From contig DLCK01000047.1 in the NCBI GenBank assembly GCA_002480565.1, positions 89,715-138,284 on the forward strand: a stretch of DNA of 48,570 bases, written 5' to 3'. This document shows, in pieces, positions 17,711 to 27,424 of this stretch. The DNA comes from Phycisphaerales bacterium UBA7800 (GTDB lineage: Bacteria; Planctomycetota; Phycisphaerae; Phycisphaerales; Phycisphaeraceae). Every line of letters starts with the position of its first letter. The first letter of the stretch is position 1. The notes below the pieces were generated by a model. It had not been told where the DNA came from. It ran no database searches and worked only from the letters and a program-made list of their open reading frames with translations. The translations under genes and the position numbers were made by a program.

Positions 17711-20700
17711 TTACTTTGCCTTTTCAATCACAATCGTCAAGCCGGTTTGCCCCTTGGGACGCAGGTCTTCGCCCTTGACGTCAATCTGGTTCGGGGCAGG
17801 TCGGACAATCAGATCGTCCTTGTTGACACTGGCCAGGTGATCCGCAATTCGGGCACAGAGTACACGCACTGCAGAACGATACAGGTAGGTGTCTTTAACC
17901 TCTGTGAGTTGTCCGACGGTCATGCGTTGCGACTCTTCTTCATAACGTTGAGCAACCAGGCCGGCATAGGATTGGGTCAAGTGTAATTCCAATGCCTTGA
18001 GTTGTTCGACAGATGGGTTGGCAGCAACGCCACGGTATTCAATCTTGATGCCGTTGACCATGTAGCGACGCGGCCCGTCCGAATCGAACGGCACGGGCAT
18101 GTCCTTGATGCGGAAACGACGGCCCAATGCGATCACGCGATCCGTTGCGGTGGCCATGTTGTTGGTCTCATCGCTTTCACGCAGGATATCCGTTGAGTCG
18201 ATCTTGGCGACAATTACATAGTCATCCGTAGGCATATTCGAGGTCGAGAACATCACTTCTTCGCGGAAGGTTCGTTCTAATCCCGGAGCTAGCCCCGCAA
18301 TTTTTACTGAAGCCATTCGGCCCAGTTGAAGGTCTTTATCAGGGAGTTTGCCCAGTGAGACGGGGCGTGCATAAAGCATCACGTCAACGGTCTGCTCTGC
18401 ATCAAGCGGAACATTGCCACGGTTGGCGATCTTGACGTAGACGCTGACTTTCTGAGCTTCGAGAATGATCCCCGCTGAAGGGCGAACCGTTTCCAGCGAG
18501 CCGATCAAGTCGATGCGTGGCGCGTCGACCTGCATGGCAAGTCCCTGATCAGCAAGCAGGTCATTGTTATTCTCATCGGATTCTGCGATTTGTGAAGCGG
18601 TGTCGATCGCAAGACCCACAAGGTATCGACCTACGCCCATCGCAGGTGGGAATGAAACGTCAGCAGTCATCGTGCGAACACTGCCAGATGCGAGGTTGGC
18701 AAGTGATTGATCGCTGAGTGTCGCAAGGACGATGTCCTGAGCTTTGCGGTCAATCGGACGGGCAAAGAGTTTGACTGCCACTGCAGCTTTTTTATCCAAC
18801 GCGATATTGCCTTGGTTGGTGAGATGGATCGGCACCTGGACTTTTGAGGCATAGCCGGCGACGATCTGACGTGGAAGTTTGTCGGCATCAAACTGACCGA
18901 CAAGATCAACGAACGGCGCGACCACCTTGATCACCTGATTGGCATTGGTGACGGCGATGTTGTTTTCGTTACTGGTTTCAATCAACGCATCACCAACCGG
19001 CTCAACCTGAACTCGCAGGCTGTATTGCCCCACAGCGACTGAGGAGGGCATGAGCAATGTCATCCGGGCATCAATGCCGCTACCGGCACCCATCTCAGAG
19101 ACGCTGATATTCTGCTGGTCAATACGGACAGCTCGCCCACCAGCAACGCCGGCGTTATCCGTGGTCATTGCATACGTGCTGACACTGACTTTTTGATCCA
19201 AGGGCAATGGAACGTTACCAAGGTTGGTCATCCTTACCGCCAACTCAAATGTCGGGCCGTGGCCAGCAATAACCTGGGCGGGCAGGCTTGGTGAGACGAT
19301 GGATGTGGCAATGTCCATAAACGGTTTGGCGATGTCCATCGCATGAGCTGCAACGGTGGCGACGCGATTGTTGGCTGGATCGGTATCACCCTGAGCGGTG
19401 GTCGGATCGATCTCGGCGGTAAAGATGTACTTGCCCGCAGGCAGCGTTGCAGGCAAAGTCACCGTCGCCGGGCTTGCCAACGATTCGCCAGCACCCAGTG
19501 ATCCGACTTGGACTGAATCCAATGATCCAATGGCGATGCGCTGTTGTCCTTCGCCAACCGTGACCGCATGAATCCGCAGATTCACCTGCATCGACTTGGG
19601 CATCGCAATATTGCCTTGATTGGTCAACCGCAACGGCAACTGGATCGGACGAGCGTAACCCGCGATCACACTGCCAGGCAAGGAGACCGGGTCAAGAGTC
19701 AAAGCAAGGTCCACAAACGGACGCACCACGTTCACCGCATCAGCAGCAACCTGAATCGCCATGTCGTTGGCAGCTTTTTCATCACCAGCTTGACGACTGT
19801 TAAGCAGTGAAGCACCGACGATGTATCGGCCCGCAGCAAGTGTCGCAGGCAGACTACCCGAAGCGTTAACACGAATCGATTGGCCGGGCTTAAGACCGCC
19901 TGCTTCGACATCGCTTAGTTCAGCAAGTTGGGTTTGACTCTTGCCTTGATCCGTTGAGCAGAAATAACTCACACGCAATTTGGTGTTGGCATTGGCGGGG
20001 ACATTACCCATATTGGTAATGCTCAAAACCGCGGACACCGGTTGGCTGTGACCTGCAATGGCCTGAGCGGGGAGTTTGGCCGACTCAATGTTGATTGCAA
20101 GATCGACAAACGGGGTGGTAACGTTGATACTGCTTGCCATGGGGAGAACGGCCTGGTCATTGGCTTGTTTGCCATCACCTGTGTTGAGCAACTTGGCGCC
20201 CAAAACATAACGTCCCGCAGGCAAGGTGTCCGGGAAACTGCCCGTCACTTTGATGCGTTTTGATTGACCGGCACCAAGACCACTGATATCAATGTCCGCC
20301 AATTCTGTGAGTAACACGGCTTGAGCATCCGCAGTGCAATAGAGTTCGCCACGTAGTTTGACGTTGTCGCCTGTGGCAATGTTTCCTTCATTGGTGATCA
20401 CAAGCATCGCACTTACTGGCTGACTGTGTCCAGCAATGGCAGCAGCAGGCTGGTTGACCGGCTCAATCCCCAGTGCCAATTCGACAAACGGTTTGGCAAC
20501 GTTGATTGCGTTGGCAGATGCCGTTTGCACGCTGTTGTTGGTTTCACTGGTTTCTGTCACCACATCAGTCGTGTCGATTTTGGCGATCAGCACGTACTTG
20601 CCAGCGTCTGCCCCGGTGGGGATACGGGCGGTCGTGTTGAATGTCGCAGCCTGACCGGGTGATAAACCACCAATGGGTTGGGATGCGAGTGTTGCCACTT

Positions 20701-23257
20701 CGATGAGTTTGTCGGACTCAACGGGCTTGGCGTAAACCTTGATGTCGATCTGGACATCTGATGCTGTGGCAACATTACCAGCGTTGGTTACCTGTACCGG
20801 TAAGGTTGCATCCGGGCCATGTCCGGCCACGGCAAAGTCAGGCAGCCGCGGGTTGACAATATCAGCCACGAGATCAATCACGGGACTGACCACATCAAAC
20901 GCCTGTCCTGGCGCAATGGCCAAGGTGTTGTTGGCTTCGTTTTCTTCCTTGAGCTTGTTGGTTGCGTCGATGTGAGCCACAAGCAGATACTTGCCTGCTT
21001 CGACGTTTGAAGGAATCGACACCACCGGCGTAAAGGTCAGCGATTCACCTGGTGCCAATGAAGCAACCGGCTTGTCGATATCCAATGCAAGGTCGATATC
21101 CTTTTTACTGTCACTGCCAAGTCGACGGGCTGACACTTTAATGTCGACATACTGATCCGATGGCAGGGCGATGTTGCCTTGATTGATGATCTTGATTGGA
21201 AGCGCGAGCTTGGTGCCTTGGCCTGCGATTACTGATGTGGGCAGGTTCAGATTCACGATCTGAGCAGCCAAGTCCATGCGAGGCGCAGCGATCTCCAAGG
21301 CATGGGACACCGGCGCGACGGCATAGTTGTTTTCATCATTGGGTTCGACCACCACTGCGTCACTGTCTACCTGAGCAACCAACACATATTTACCTGCAGG
21401 CATCCGGGCAGGGAACTTGGCCTGGGCTTGGAACATCTTCTCGGTACCTGGCAGCAAGTCGCCGAGATTCACATCTTTGATGAGTCCCAATTCCACGTCA
21501 TTGGACGTCTTCTCCAATGTACCTAACGGCCGACCACTGACACGGATATTCACCGGGACATTGGTGTTGGGGCGAACATTACCAGCGTTGGCAACTTTCA
21601 CCGGGACCGTTAACACGTGATCCGAACCTGAGACAATCGCCCGGGCAGGACGCAGGGTCACAATGCCAGCGACCAGATCGACGAACGGCTTTTCGACTGC
21701 CATGGTGGCTTCGTATTCAGGGGCGTTGTTGGTTTCGTCTGCTTCTTCGATCTTGTTGGATGAGTCCACCAACGCGATGAGCTTGAACCGGCCATGCTGC
21801 ATGTTGGCAGGCAATGCTGTATCCAGATTAACGATCATGGATTGACCGGGCATCAACCCGGAGATGGGGCGGTCTTTGATGTGCTTAAGCACGATGTCGC
21901 CGGACTGATCCAACGCGTCATCAGGACGGGCAATGAGTTTCAAATCAATCGCAGCAGCATCCGAACCAAAGGCCACACTACCGGAGTTGGTTAAACGCAA
22001 AGGCATCACCAGCAAAGGTGATTCACCGCTGATCACACGGCGTGGTGCACGGGCTTCCATGAGTTGACCTTCAAGATCAATCACCTTGGCAAGCACGCTG
22101 ATGGGTTCAAGGAGCATGGCAGTATTGTTCGACTCGTTGGCTTCCTTGATGCGATTGGTTGGATCAATCATTACACGCAAGGTGTAAGTCCCCTTGGCAA
22201 GTGTCGGGGGCAGTTTGCCTTCGATGTCCAGTTCCATGGACTTGCCAGGGCCAAGTTGAGCAAGTGAATTGCCCTGTGAAAAGGCCAGTAATACATCGTC
22301 ACTGTCATCATCAATATTCAATGCAGGACGCGCGACAACTTTCACATCCACGGATTGATCCAGGTCAAAACCAAGGTTGCCTGCATTGGTGATTTTGATG
22401 GGGACGGTAATCTGCTTTTGAGCGCCGGAGACAATCCCCTTGGGGAGTTGTACGTTGTTAAGGTCCACGAGCAAGTCAACGTTCTGCCCGGTCACTGCAA
22501 TGGTGTCAGGCATCTGGGCGGTGTTGTTGTTTTCATCACGTTCGTTGACGGCATTGCCACTGTCGACCACTGCGATGATGTTGTAACTCTGCACGGAAAG
22601 CTGGCCGGGGAATTCACCGATGAGCACGACTTTGATCGACTCGCCGGGTTCCATCTGCCCGATGGACTCGTTGGCAGCGGTGGCGATGGTGACGTCCTGA
22701 GATTCATCCACAGCAGTGGCAGGACGGGCGACGATTTTCACATCAATGCGTTGGCGGCGTACGGCTGCAAGATCACCCTTGTTGGTGATGGTGACAGGGA
22801 ATCGAGCGACACCTTTACCGCCGGAGACGATTCGTTGAGGTAATGTCACACGCCCAAATGCAATGGTCAAATCCACTGCACCGAGATTCGATTCAGTCAC
22901 CGTGTTGCCTGCATCAATATAAGCCCACAGGCCGTAGTCTTCACGCGTGATATTCGTCGGTAGATCAACCGTCACCTTGTAGGCATTGGCTCGCCCGGTG
23001 GAGACATCGCGGATGGGCTGAATGGTTTTGACGTTTAAGAGGATGTCGTTATCCGTCTTGGCGCCATCAGTGATGGGACGCGCGTAGAGCTTGATGTCCA
23101 CATCATCGGCCCGACGTGCGGCCTGGCCAGGGGTTTTAATCACCACGGTGATCTGGCGACTGTCCTGTGCATGCAAGGTCTGTCCCGTGAGCATCGCAAT
23201 GCACAAGACCGGCAGCATCAAAAATGTTTTAACGTGCGCGAACAAGGTATGAATCAT
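17711..23257 (-). CDS. giant secreted CARDB-repeat protein
   Basis: This 1848-residue protein has a signal peptide (FLMLPVLCIAMLTGQTLHA). A degenerate first module is followed by about 12 tandem CARDB-type immunoglobulin-like repeats of about 130 residues. Each repeat starts like VDLV-x-LP-x-IAG, has ITNxGN near its middle and ends with the E-x-x-ExNN pattern (for example ATNKLKEENEANNTLA). A different C-terminal domain of about 140 residues (from about 1700, RFRIKDMPVPFDSDGPRRYM) is not recognised. CARDB domains are adhesion or cell-surface modules. No anchor, LPXTG or PEP-CTERM signal is visible. AGAGGA lies five bases before the ATG. The gene is the largest in the window and precedes the envelope signalling operon; a structural or adhesive surface role is inferred. 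Confidence 0.85.
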   Translation of the reverse strand: MIHTLFAHVKTFLMLPVLCIAMLTGQTLHAQDSRQITVVIKTPGQAARRADDVDIKLYARPITDGAKTDNDILLNVKTIQPIRDVSTGRANAYKVTVDLPTNITREDYGLWAYIDAGNTVTESNLGAVDLTIAFGRVTLPQRIVSGGKGVARFPVTITNKGDLAAVRRQRIDVKIVARPATAVDESQDVTIATAANESIGQMEPGESIKVVLIGEFPGQLSVQSYNIIAVVDSGNAVNERDENNNTAQMPDTIAVTGQNVDLLVDLNNVQLPKGIVSGAQKQITVPIKITNAGNLGFDLDQSVDVKVVARPALNIDDDSDDVLLAFSQGNSLAQLGPGKSMELDIEGKLPPTLAKGTYTLRVMIDPTNRIKEANESNNTAMLLEPISVLAKVIDLEGQLMEARAPRRVISGESPLLVMPLRLTNSGSVAFGSDAAAIDLKLIARPDDALDQSGDIVLKHIKDRPISGLMPGQSMIVNLDTALPANMQHGRFKLIALVDSSNKIEEADETNNAPEYEATMAVEKPFVDLVAGIVTLRPARAIVSGSDHVLTVPVKVANAGNVRPNTNVPVNIRVSGRPLGTLEKTSNDVELGLIKDVNLGDLLPGTEKMFQAQAKFPARMPAGKYVLVAQVDSDAVVVEPNDENNYAVAPVSHALEIAAPRMDLAAQIVNLNLPTSVIAGQGTKLALPIKIINQGNIALPSDQYVDIKVSARRLGSDSKKDIDLALDIDKPVASLAPGESLTFTPVVSIPSNVEAGKYLLVAHIDATNKLKEENEANNTLAIAPGQAFDVVSPVIDLVADIVNPRLPDFAVAGHGPDATLPVQVTNAGNVATASDVQIDIKVYAKPVESDKLIEVATLASQPIGGLSPGQAATFNTTARIPTGADAGKYVLIAKIDTTDVVTETSETNNSVQTASANAINVAKPFVELALGIEPVNQPAAAIAGHSQPVSAMLVITNEGNIATGDNVKLRGELYCTADAQAVLLTELADIDISGLGAGQSKRIKVTGSFPDTLPAGRYVLGAKLLNTGDGKQANDQAVLPMASSINVTTPFVDLAINIESAKLPAQAIAGHSQPVSAVLSITNMGNVPANANTKLRVSYFCSTDQGKSQTQLAELSDVEAGGLKPGQSIRVNASGSLPATLAAGRYIVGASLLNSRQAGDEKAANDMAIQVAADAVNVVRPFVDLALTLDPVSLPGSVIAGYARPIQLPLRLTNQGNIAMPKSMQVNLRIHAVTVGEGQQRIAIGSLDSVQVGSLGAGESLASPATVTLPATLPAGKYIFTAEIDPTTAQGDTDPANNRVATVAAHAMDIAKPFMDIATSIVSPSLPAQVIAGHGPTFELAVRMTNLGNVPLPLDQKVSVSTYAMTTDNAGVAGGRAVRIDQQNISVSEMGAGSGIDARMTLLMPSSVAVGQYSLRVQVEPVGDALIETSNENNIAVTNANQVIKVVAPFVDLVGQFDADKLPRQIVAGYASKVQVPIHLTNQGNIALDKKAAVAVKLFARPIDRKAQDIVLATLSDQSLANLASGSVRTMTADVSFPPAMGVGRYLVGLAIDTASQIAESDENNNDLLADQGLAMQVDAPRIDLIGSLETVRPSAGIILEAQKVSVYVKIANRGNVPLDAEQTVDVMLYARPVSLGKLPDKDLQLGRMASVKIAGLAPGLERTFREEVMFSTSNMPTDDYVIVAKIDSTDILRESDETNNMATATDRVIALGRRFRIKDMPVPFDSDGPRRYMVNGIKIEYRGVAANPSVEQLKALELHLTQSYAGLVAQRYEEESQRMTVGQLTEVKDTYLYRSAVRVLCARIADHLASVNKDDLIVRPAPNQIDVKGEDLRPKGQTGLTIVIEKAK

Positions 23258-23325
23258 GTGTCCTCTGTCCCTGAATCGATGAATGAATTGGGTTCACTTG
23301 GCGAGTGTTCCGATTTTAACCAAAA

Positions 23326-23356
23326 ATTATAACGGCAGATGGGTGAATAAGGCCAA
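23326..23356 (-). promoter_or_regulatory. candidate promoter of the CARDB-repeat gene
   Basis: On the minus strand a perfect TATAAT lies at 23331-23326. The best -35 is TTGGCC at 23356-23351, a weak match (four of six) with a long 19-base spacer. The leader to the ATG would be about 60 bases. Confidence 0.4.
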
Positions 23357-23409
23357 TTGGGAGGGTAGTGAAAAATTTCGACCTGCCGCGTCGCATGAAA
23401 CCATATCAG

Positions 23410-23850
23410 TTAAACGGTTGTGGGCAAATTTGCTTTGATTTGTTCGATAAACAGGTCGGTATAGGGTAATACATCAGGGTTGGACGTTATTTCGTCGAAA
23501 TTCAACCAGAGTATTTCACTTACTTCATTGGGATCGGGCGCAGGATTGAAGGTTTGCAATTGACCCAACCATCCCCAAAGTGTCAGTGGGCGGTCGGGGT
23601 ATTCAAAATGCCAGACTTCTTTATCGAGCGTGACAACCAGCCCGGTCTCCTCGCGAATTTCACGGATGCCTGCCTGCTCGTGGGTCTCACCATGTTCAAT
23701 CGCACCACCGGGAAAGCAGATACCTCCAGCCATGGCGACCCCTTTGGCGCGGCGGATCAACAGCCACTTACCATCTTGATTTTGTGCAGCCACGATACAG
23801 CCATGAACACGTCCGTCTGCCTGTACTGGTCGTTTACTCATGAAAGCCAT
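23410..23850 (-). CDS. Nudix hydrolase
   Basis: This 146-residue enzyme has a complete Nudix box, GAIEHGETHEQAGIREIREE followed by TGL, matching G-x5-E-x7-REUxEExGU, including the REE metal-binding glutamates. Nudix enzymes cleave nucleoside diphosphates linked to another moiety; the family member cannot be assigned, though the small single-domain form resembles dNTP or NDP-sugar housecleaning enzymes. The N terminus (GCIVAAQNQDGKWLLIRRAKG) and the C-terminal SEILWLNFDEI fit the fold. The start may be this ATG or the one three codons later; neither has a good ribosome-binding site. It follows the PAS-GGDEF pair on the same strand. Confidence 0.9.
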   Translation of the reverse strand: MAFMSKRPVQADGRVHGCIVAAQNQDGKWLLIRRAKGVAMAGGICFPGGAIEHGETHEQAGIREIREETGLVVTLDKEVWHFEYPDRPLTLWGWLGQLQTFNPAPDPNEVSEILWLNFDEITSNPDVLPYTDLFIEQIKANLPTTV

Positions 23851-23916
23851 GATAACGAATCATTTGAATATCACAGTTGTGAAGAATGATGGTGCAATGT
23901 TAAACCGGTTTGCAGG

Positions 23917-24852
23917 TCAGGCTGCTTTGGATTGGATTGATTCAATGTCCAGGTTCAGACGGCTAAGTAAGCCGTGGACACTTTCATCGATTTTGATCAT
24001 TGTCGCCTGCGATGTCACGCTTAGATTGATTCGCCCATTGGGAATCGCACAGGTGCATTGACACAACAGGTTTTGAAACTTACCGGCAATCTGTCTTGCA
24101 TGATCCGCATCCGTTGCCAATGTCAGCAGTGCAAGATGATCACTGTCAATCCGTGCAATCGTGTCATGGATTTTACAGTTTGCGGTGAGGCATTTGGAGA
24201 TGATTTGCATCGCTTGATCAATGAGTTGTTGGCCATGCTGTTGTTCAAGCGTCTTAAAATGTTCCAGTTGAAAGCTGATCATGCAACTGCGTGGTTGGGA
24301 TGTCGTTTGGGTGGTGATATTGTTAATCAACTCCTGGCGGAAATAATGCCAGTCAGGCAAGCCCGTCACGCTGTCAATGTGGCTTGAGTTTTCAATTTGA
24401 TTGAGTCGATCCATGGTGCTGATGGCATCTAGTTGTAACTGGAATATTTCAACACAGGCGATGATTTTCCCGGTAGTCGAATGGATAGGTGTGGCGCGGA
24501 CTTTAACAGGCAGACGAAAACCATTGCGATGATGCAGGTAGACGTCCATGTCACGTTTTTTTCCATCCTGCATCACGAAAGCAAGGGGACATTTTTTCTG
24601 ACATAGTGAACATCCTTGATCATCAATATGATTAAGGATGTTGTCCATACAATGCTTGCCGACGACTTCAGAAGATTTGTAGCCTGTGATTTGTTCAGCA
24701 GCAGTATTCCAATACAAAACACGACGTTCGGTATCCACGATGTACACGCCATCATTGATTGAACCAAGGATGCTGATGTTGGCAATGAGGTTGTCGAGAA
24801 TTTTTTGTTCAGCTTGATTCATTGTTATTTTCGCATCATTTGAAACGTTCAT
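23917..24852 (-). CDS. PAS-GGDEF protein with degenerate GGDEF domain
   Basis: This 311-residue protein has a PAS domain at about residues 25-140 (NDGVYIVDTERRVLYWNTAA) and a GGDEF-fold domain at about 160-305 (SSHIDSVTGLPDWHYFRQEL). The signature loop reads ARIDSDHLAL where active enzymes have RxGGDEF, so both glycines and the second acidic residue are lost and it should not make c-di-GMP. It may bind a partner or nucleotide as a pseudo-enzyme. The PAS domain has a cysteine set (C68, C81, C84, C88) followed by PLAFVMQDGKKRD. It overlaps the upstream PAS-GGDEF gene by four bases (ATGA), so the two are co-translated. Confidence 0.85.
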   Translation of the reverse strand: MNVSNDAKITMNQAEQKILDNLIANISILGSINDGVYIVDTERRVLYWNTAAEQITGYKSSEVVGKHCMDNILNHIDDQGCSLCQKKCPLAFVMQDGKKRDMDVYLHHRNGFRLPVKVRATPIHSTTGKIIACVEIFQLQLDAISTMDRLNQIENSSHIDSVTGLPDWHYFRQELINNITTQTTSQPRSCMISFQLEHFKTLEQQHGQQLIDQAMQIISKCLTANCKIHDTIARIDSDHLALLTLATDADHARQIAGKFQNLLCQCTCAIPNGRINLSVTSQATMIKIDESVHGLLSRLNLDIESIQSKAA

Positions 24853-25793
24853 TCACTTGCCATGTCACTTGACCAAGTTTGATTGCGACCTTTTTGCTTG
24901 GCATTAAGCAGCAAGTCATTGACCCGTTGGAAAAACGTCTGAGCATCTTCGTCTTCTTGAACAATGGATGCACCTATTGAGACACTGACAGTGATGTGAC
25001 ATTCATTGTGTTCCAATGCGGATCGGTTGACCGTGTTACGCATACGTTCAGCCATTTCGGTGAGTGTCTGTTGGTCGATGTCATCGATAATCACTGCGAA
25101 TTTGTCTCCACCCCATCGTGATGCAGTGTCGTAAGCACGACAGTGTCCACTGAGTGTGCGTGCGATCAAGCCAATGAGTTGGTCGCCCATGTCGTGGCCA
25201 TAGAAGTCATTGATTTTTTTGAATTGATCGATGTCGACAAGAATCAGTCCGAACGGTTTATGCTGTCTTTGATACCGGTTGATCGATTTTTCGAGTGTTT
25301 GTTCAAAGTGTCGGCGATTGGTTAGTCCGGTCAACGGGTCAAGCAAGGCCTGGTCTTCAAGTTTAGCCAAGCGGTCCATCATGCTCAGACGCTGAGTGTC
25401 ATCATTGAAAACTTCGACACAAGCAATGACTTGATTGTCAGTGCCAAAGATCGGCGTGCCACGGACATGAACCGGGACGCGGTGGCCTTTCTGGTGACTG
25501 AGATACACATGCAATTCACGTGGGACTCCATCTTCGATGATGGCTTCAAGTGGGCAGCCTTTTTCACATAAACATTGACCGCTATGGTCCACGTGACAGA
25601 GGATGTCGTCACGGCAAAAGGACCCCATCACGTCAGTTGCTTTATAGCCGGTGATCCGCTCAGCAGCCTTATTCCAGAAGAGAATTCGCCGATCACGATC
25701 AACGATGTATACGCCATCGGTCATGCTACTTAAGACCTCGCTGGTCAAAGTTACATTCTCGTCAAGCGAATTTCCAATTACATTTTTAGTCAT
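24849..25793 (-). CDS. PAS-GGDEF diguanylate cyclase-like protein (GGDKF variant)
   Basis: This 314-residue protein has a PAS domain (residues about 22-135, DGVYIVDRDRRILFWNKAAE) with cysteines C60, C66, C74, C76 and C80. A GGDEF domain follows with the normal start DPLTGLTNRRHF and metal-binding VDIDQFKKINDFYGHDMGD. The signature is SRWGGDKFAVII, with lysine replacing the glutamate of GGDEF, so activity is doubtful but the rest of the site is intact. No transmembrane helix is present, so it is a soluble sensor. It overlaps its degenerate paralogue by four bases at its 3' end. The two PAS domains share the cysteine pattern, suggesting a redox or metal input common to both. Confidence 0.87.
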   Translation of the reverse strand: MTKNVIGNSLDENVTLTSEVLSSMTDGVYIVDRDRRILFWNKAAERITGYKATDVMGSFCRDDILCHVDHSGQCLCEKGCPLEAIIEDGVPRELHVYLSHQKGHRVPVHVRGTPIFGTDNQVIACVEVFNDDTQRLSMMDRLAKLEDQALLDPLTGLTNRRHFEQTLEKSINRYQRQHKPFGLILVDIDQFKKINDFYGHDMGDQLIGLIARTLSGHCRAYDTASRWGGDKFAVIIDDIDQQTLTEMAERMRNTVNRSALEHNECHITVSVSIGASIVQEDEDAQTFFQRVNDLLLNAKQKGRNQTWSSDMASE

Positions 25794-25815
25794 TGCTGGC
25801 CCCAGTTATAGCGTT

Positions 25816-25841
25816 GTCGAAAGTTGATAATTTTTTTCGAC
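25816..25841 (-). other. inverted repeat upstream of the PAS-GGDEF pair
   Basis: GTCGAAA and TTTCGAC form a perfect 7-bp inverted repeat around a 12-base A/T-rich centre, ending 23 bases before the start codon. It could be an operator or leader hairpin. It lacks a T-tract, so a terminator is unlikely. Confidence 0.35.
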
Positions 25842-25983
25842 GATTAGAAAAAATATCGTGTCGATTGACCTGTAACTTGATGTTATTACATGGTATTTAG
25901 CCATATATTTGCGGATTATATGAACAGGTTATGCTGTTCGAAACGCGGCTTTGAGACTTGTTATTCGCCAGTTGTCCGTGACC

Positions 25984-25992
25984 TGCTAGAAT
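25984..25992 (+). promoter_or_regulatory. candidate extended -10 promoter of lysA
   Basis: TGCTAGAAT is an extended -10 element (TGn followed by TAGAAT) 38 bases before the lysA ATG. No convincing -35 is present at 17 bases, which is usual for extended -10 promoters. Confidence 0.4.
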
Positions 25993-26030
25993 ATCGGGTC
26001 TAACACGAATACCTCAATTGAGTGAGAACC

Positions 26031-27326
26031 ATGGATCATTTTCAGTATCGTAACGGACAGCTTTTTGCAGAAGATGTGAATATTGACGACTTGGCTTCCA
26101 AAGTCGGGACGCCAATGTATGTCTATTCGGGCAAAACCCTGCTTAACCATTTCACCAAACTCCGCGATGCGTTTGCGGCAGTGGATCCGGTGATCTGCTA
26201 TTCCATCAAGAGCTGTGGGAATGTGAATCTGCTCAAGTTATTGGCCGCCCAAGGGGCTGGCATGGACGTGGTGTCCGGCGGTGAACTTTATCGGGCGCAA
26301 CTGGCCAACGCTGATATGAGCAAAGTCGTCTACGCCGGTGTCGGTAAAACCGATGCGGAGATCGAGCAAGGTATTGACGCAGGCATCGGCTACTTTAATA
26401 TCGAGTCCGAAGCCGAGTTCGAAAACATCGCATCCATTGCTCAGCAGATGGGTAAAGTCGCTCATGCAGCACTACGCGTTAATCCGGATATCTACGATCC
26501 CAAGACGCACGATAAAACCACGACCGGTAAAAAAGAAACCAAGTTTGGCGTGGACATTGAACGTGCCAAGCGGTTCTTTGAAAGCTATGGCAATAACCCG
26601 CACTGCAAGCCCACCGCGATTCACCTGCATATCGGTTCGCCAATCTACAGCCCTGAACCCTACGTCAAAGCGATTGAAAAAGCATTGATTCTCATTGATG
26701 AGCTTCGCACGTCCGGCTACACGATTGACACGTTGGATATTGGGGGCGGTTTTGCTGCCGATTACGAGTCGGGTAAGAGTCCCAACTGGCAGGACTATGC
26801 CGACGCCATTGTGCCGTTGGTCAAGGACAAGGGTTTGAAAATCATTCTTGAACCCGGTCGCACCATCTCCGGCAACGCTGGCATTCTGGTGACGCGTGTG
26901 CAGTATCTCAAAAAGGGTGGCAATAAAAAATTCGTCATCGTCGACACCGGCATGCATCACCTGATTCGTCCTGCAATGTACGACGCGTTTCACTTCCTCT
27001 GGCCGACTCGGGTTGACGCGTCACAGGTTCCCATGCAACGTCTCGAAGCAATGGATTTACCAGGCCTGCAACTTACCGACGTGGTGGGGCCGGTCTGTGA
27101 AAGCTCGGACGTCTTTGCCAAGCAGCGCATGCTCCCGCCGATGGAACGTGGCGATTTGATTGCGATCTTCACTGCCGGTGCTTACGGCATGGTGATGGCG
27201 AGTAACTACAACGCCATGGTTCGCCCACCAGAGGTCTTGGTTGATGGCGATACCGCAACAATTATCCGTCACCGTGAAACCTACGAACAACTTGTAGCAG
27301 GCGAATTGGAAACACAAACGGTCTGA
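26031..27326 (+). CDS. lysA: diaminopimelate decarboxylase
   Basis: This 431-residue PLP enzyme performs the last step of lysine synthesis, decarboxylating meso-diaminopimelate to L-lysine. It is a fold-type III alanine-racemase-like barrel. K60 in CYSIKSCGN is the PLP lysine; HLHIGSPIYSPEPY, LDIGGGFAADYE (phosphate loop) and ILEPGRTISGNAG follow in order. GPVCESSDVF carries the conserved catalytic Cys356 with Glu, and AGAYGMVMASNYN the substrate-binding tyrosine. An in-frame GTG lies nine bases upstream (26022); ATG 26031 is preferred. It is the only gene of the pathway here and stands alone, preceded by a candidate extended -10 promoter. Confidence 0.95.
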   Translation: MDHFQYRNGQLFAEDVNIDDLASKVGTPMYVYSGKTLLNHFTKLRDAFAAVDPVICYSIKSCGNVNLLKLLAAQGAGMDVVSGGELYRAQLANADMSKVVYAGVGKTDAEIEQGIDAGIGYFNIESEAEFENIASIAQQMGKVAHAALRVNPDIYDPKTHDKTTTGKKETKFGVDIERAKRFFESYGNNPHCKPTAIHLHIGSPIYSPEPYVKAIEKALILIDELRTSGYTIDTLDIGGGFAADYESGKSPNWQDYADAIVPLVKDKGLKIILEPGRTISGNAGILVTRVQYLKKGGNKKFVIVDTGMHHLIRPAMYDAFHFLWPTRVDASQVPMQRLEAMDLPGLQLTDVVGPVCESSDVFAKQRMLPPMERGDLIAIFTAGAYGMVMASNYNAMVRPPEVLVDGDTATIIRHRETYEQLVAGELETQTV

Positions 27327-27424
27327 TGAATTGCGATAGGTTATTACACGATTACCCCGTCAGATTTGACCTGCGGTCTTGTCTGGTGGTTTGTGATAAC
27401 AAAGCGTGACAATATTATTTTCTT

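Noticed and set aside
17711..23257. A CRISPR array or DNA satellite suggested by the regular spacing of similar sequences.
   Set aside because: The repeats are about 400 bases long, diverged and in frame; they encode CARDB protein modules.
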